From assembly GCA_031552825.1 (NCBI GenBank), contig JAVBMD010000031.1:1-31181 (forward strand): a stretch of 31,181 bases of DNA. The letters run 5' to 3'. Shown here one piece after another: positions 31,133-31,181 of this stretch; position 1 is the stretch's first letter; every line of letters starts with the position of its first letter. The notes beneath the pieces were generated by a model. The model was not told the origin of the DNA. It did not search any database and saw only the letters and a list, made by a program, of their open reading frames with translations. The stretch is from WQXF01 sp031552825. GTDB taxonomy: Bacteria > Bacillota > Clostridia > Christensenellales > Aristaeellaceae. Position numbers and translations under genes: made by a program.

Positions 31133-31181
31133 ATGCAGCACAGCGCGTTAGAGACCGCCATTCGCCGCATCTGTAGCAACA
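31133..31181 (+). CDS. Start of an unidentified gene (partial)
   Basis: ATG 31133 follows a strong TAGGAGG with good spacing and a promoter. The 16 visible residues (MQHSALETAIRRICSN) are too few to name a family. The gene continues beyond the window. Confidence 0.7.
   Translation, partial: MQHSALETAIRRICSN

Overview
The window is a high-GC chromosomal segment of a spore-forming Gram-positive bacterium, most likely a member of the Bacillota/Clostridia (gut-type). The support is the Firmicutes-style order S10-spc-alpha ribosomal operon with adk-map-KOW-infA-rpmJ, a zinc-type S14, a zinc-binding adenylate kinase, an ecfA1-ecfA2-ecfT-truA cluster, and spoIIID next to an mreB-family gene. Family or genus cannot be fixed from sequence alone. 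Nearly everything is on the + strand; the one clear minus-strand gene is a hybrid histidine kinase.

Layout. (1) 1-190: 3' end of tuf and its terminator. (2) 190-4330: a cassette of secreted proteins wedged between tuf and rpsJ. It holds a broken composite gene, an intact PstS-like substrate-binding protein, and two overlapping paralogous exported proteins resembling DUF3298-type folds, closed by a terminator. (3) 4420-20371: a strong promoter, a structured leader of about 190 nt, then the ribosomal superoperon rpsJ-rplC-rplD-rplW-rplB-rpsS-rplV-rpsC-rplP-rpmC-rpsQ-rplN-rplX-rplE-rpsN-rpsH-rplF-rplR-rpsE-rpmD-rplO-secY-adk-map-KOW-infA-rpmJ-rpsM-rpsK-rpsD-rpoA-rplQ, ended by a strong bidirectional terminator. 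(4) 20399-22738 (-): cytoplasmic PAS-PAS-HisKA-HATPase-REC-HPt-like hybrid kinase. (5) 22844-26004: accessory genes, namely an exported protein of unknown function, a DUF1801-DUF5655 protein, and three small orphan genes behind their own strong promoter. (6) 26042-29437: ECF vitamin/metal transporter energizing module and truA. (7) 29495-30850: spoIIID and an mreB/mbl gene. (8) 30861-31058: a nested palindromic intergenic element flanked by two copies of the same terminator hairpin. (9) 31073-31181: promoter, RBS and first codons of a further gene.

How it works together. The core of the window makes the ribosome, the Sec channel, RNA polymerase alpha, IF-1, methionine aminopeptidase and adenylate kinase as one growth-linked unit. 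The ECF module supplies shared ATPases and the T-protein to S-components encoded elsewhere. spoIIID-mreB links mother-cell sporulation control to cell-shape machinery. The cassette at 280-4269 and the orphan cluster at 24600-26004 are the parts not explained by known conserved context, and they hold the best candidates for new biology.
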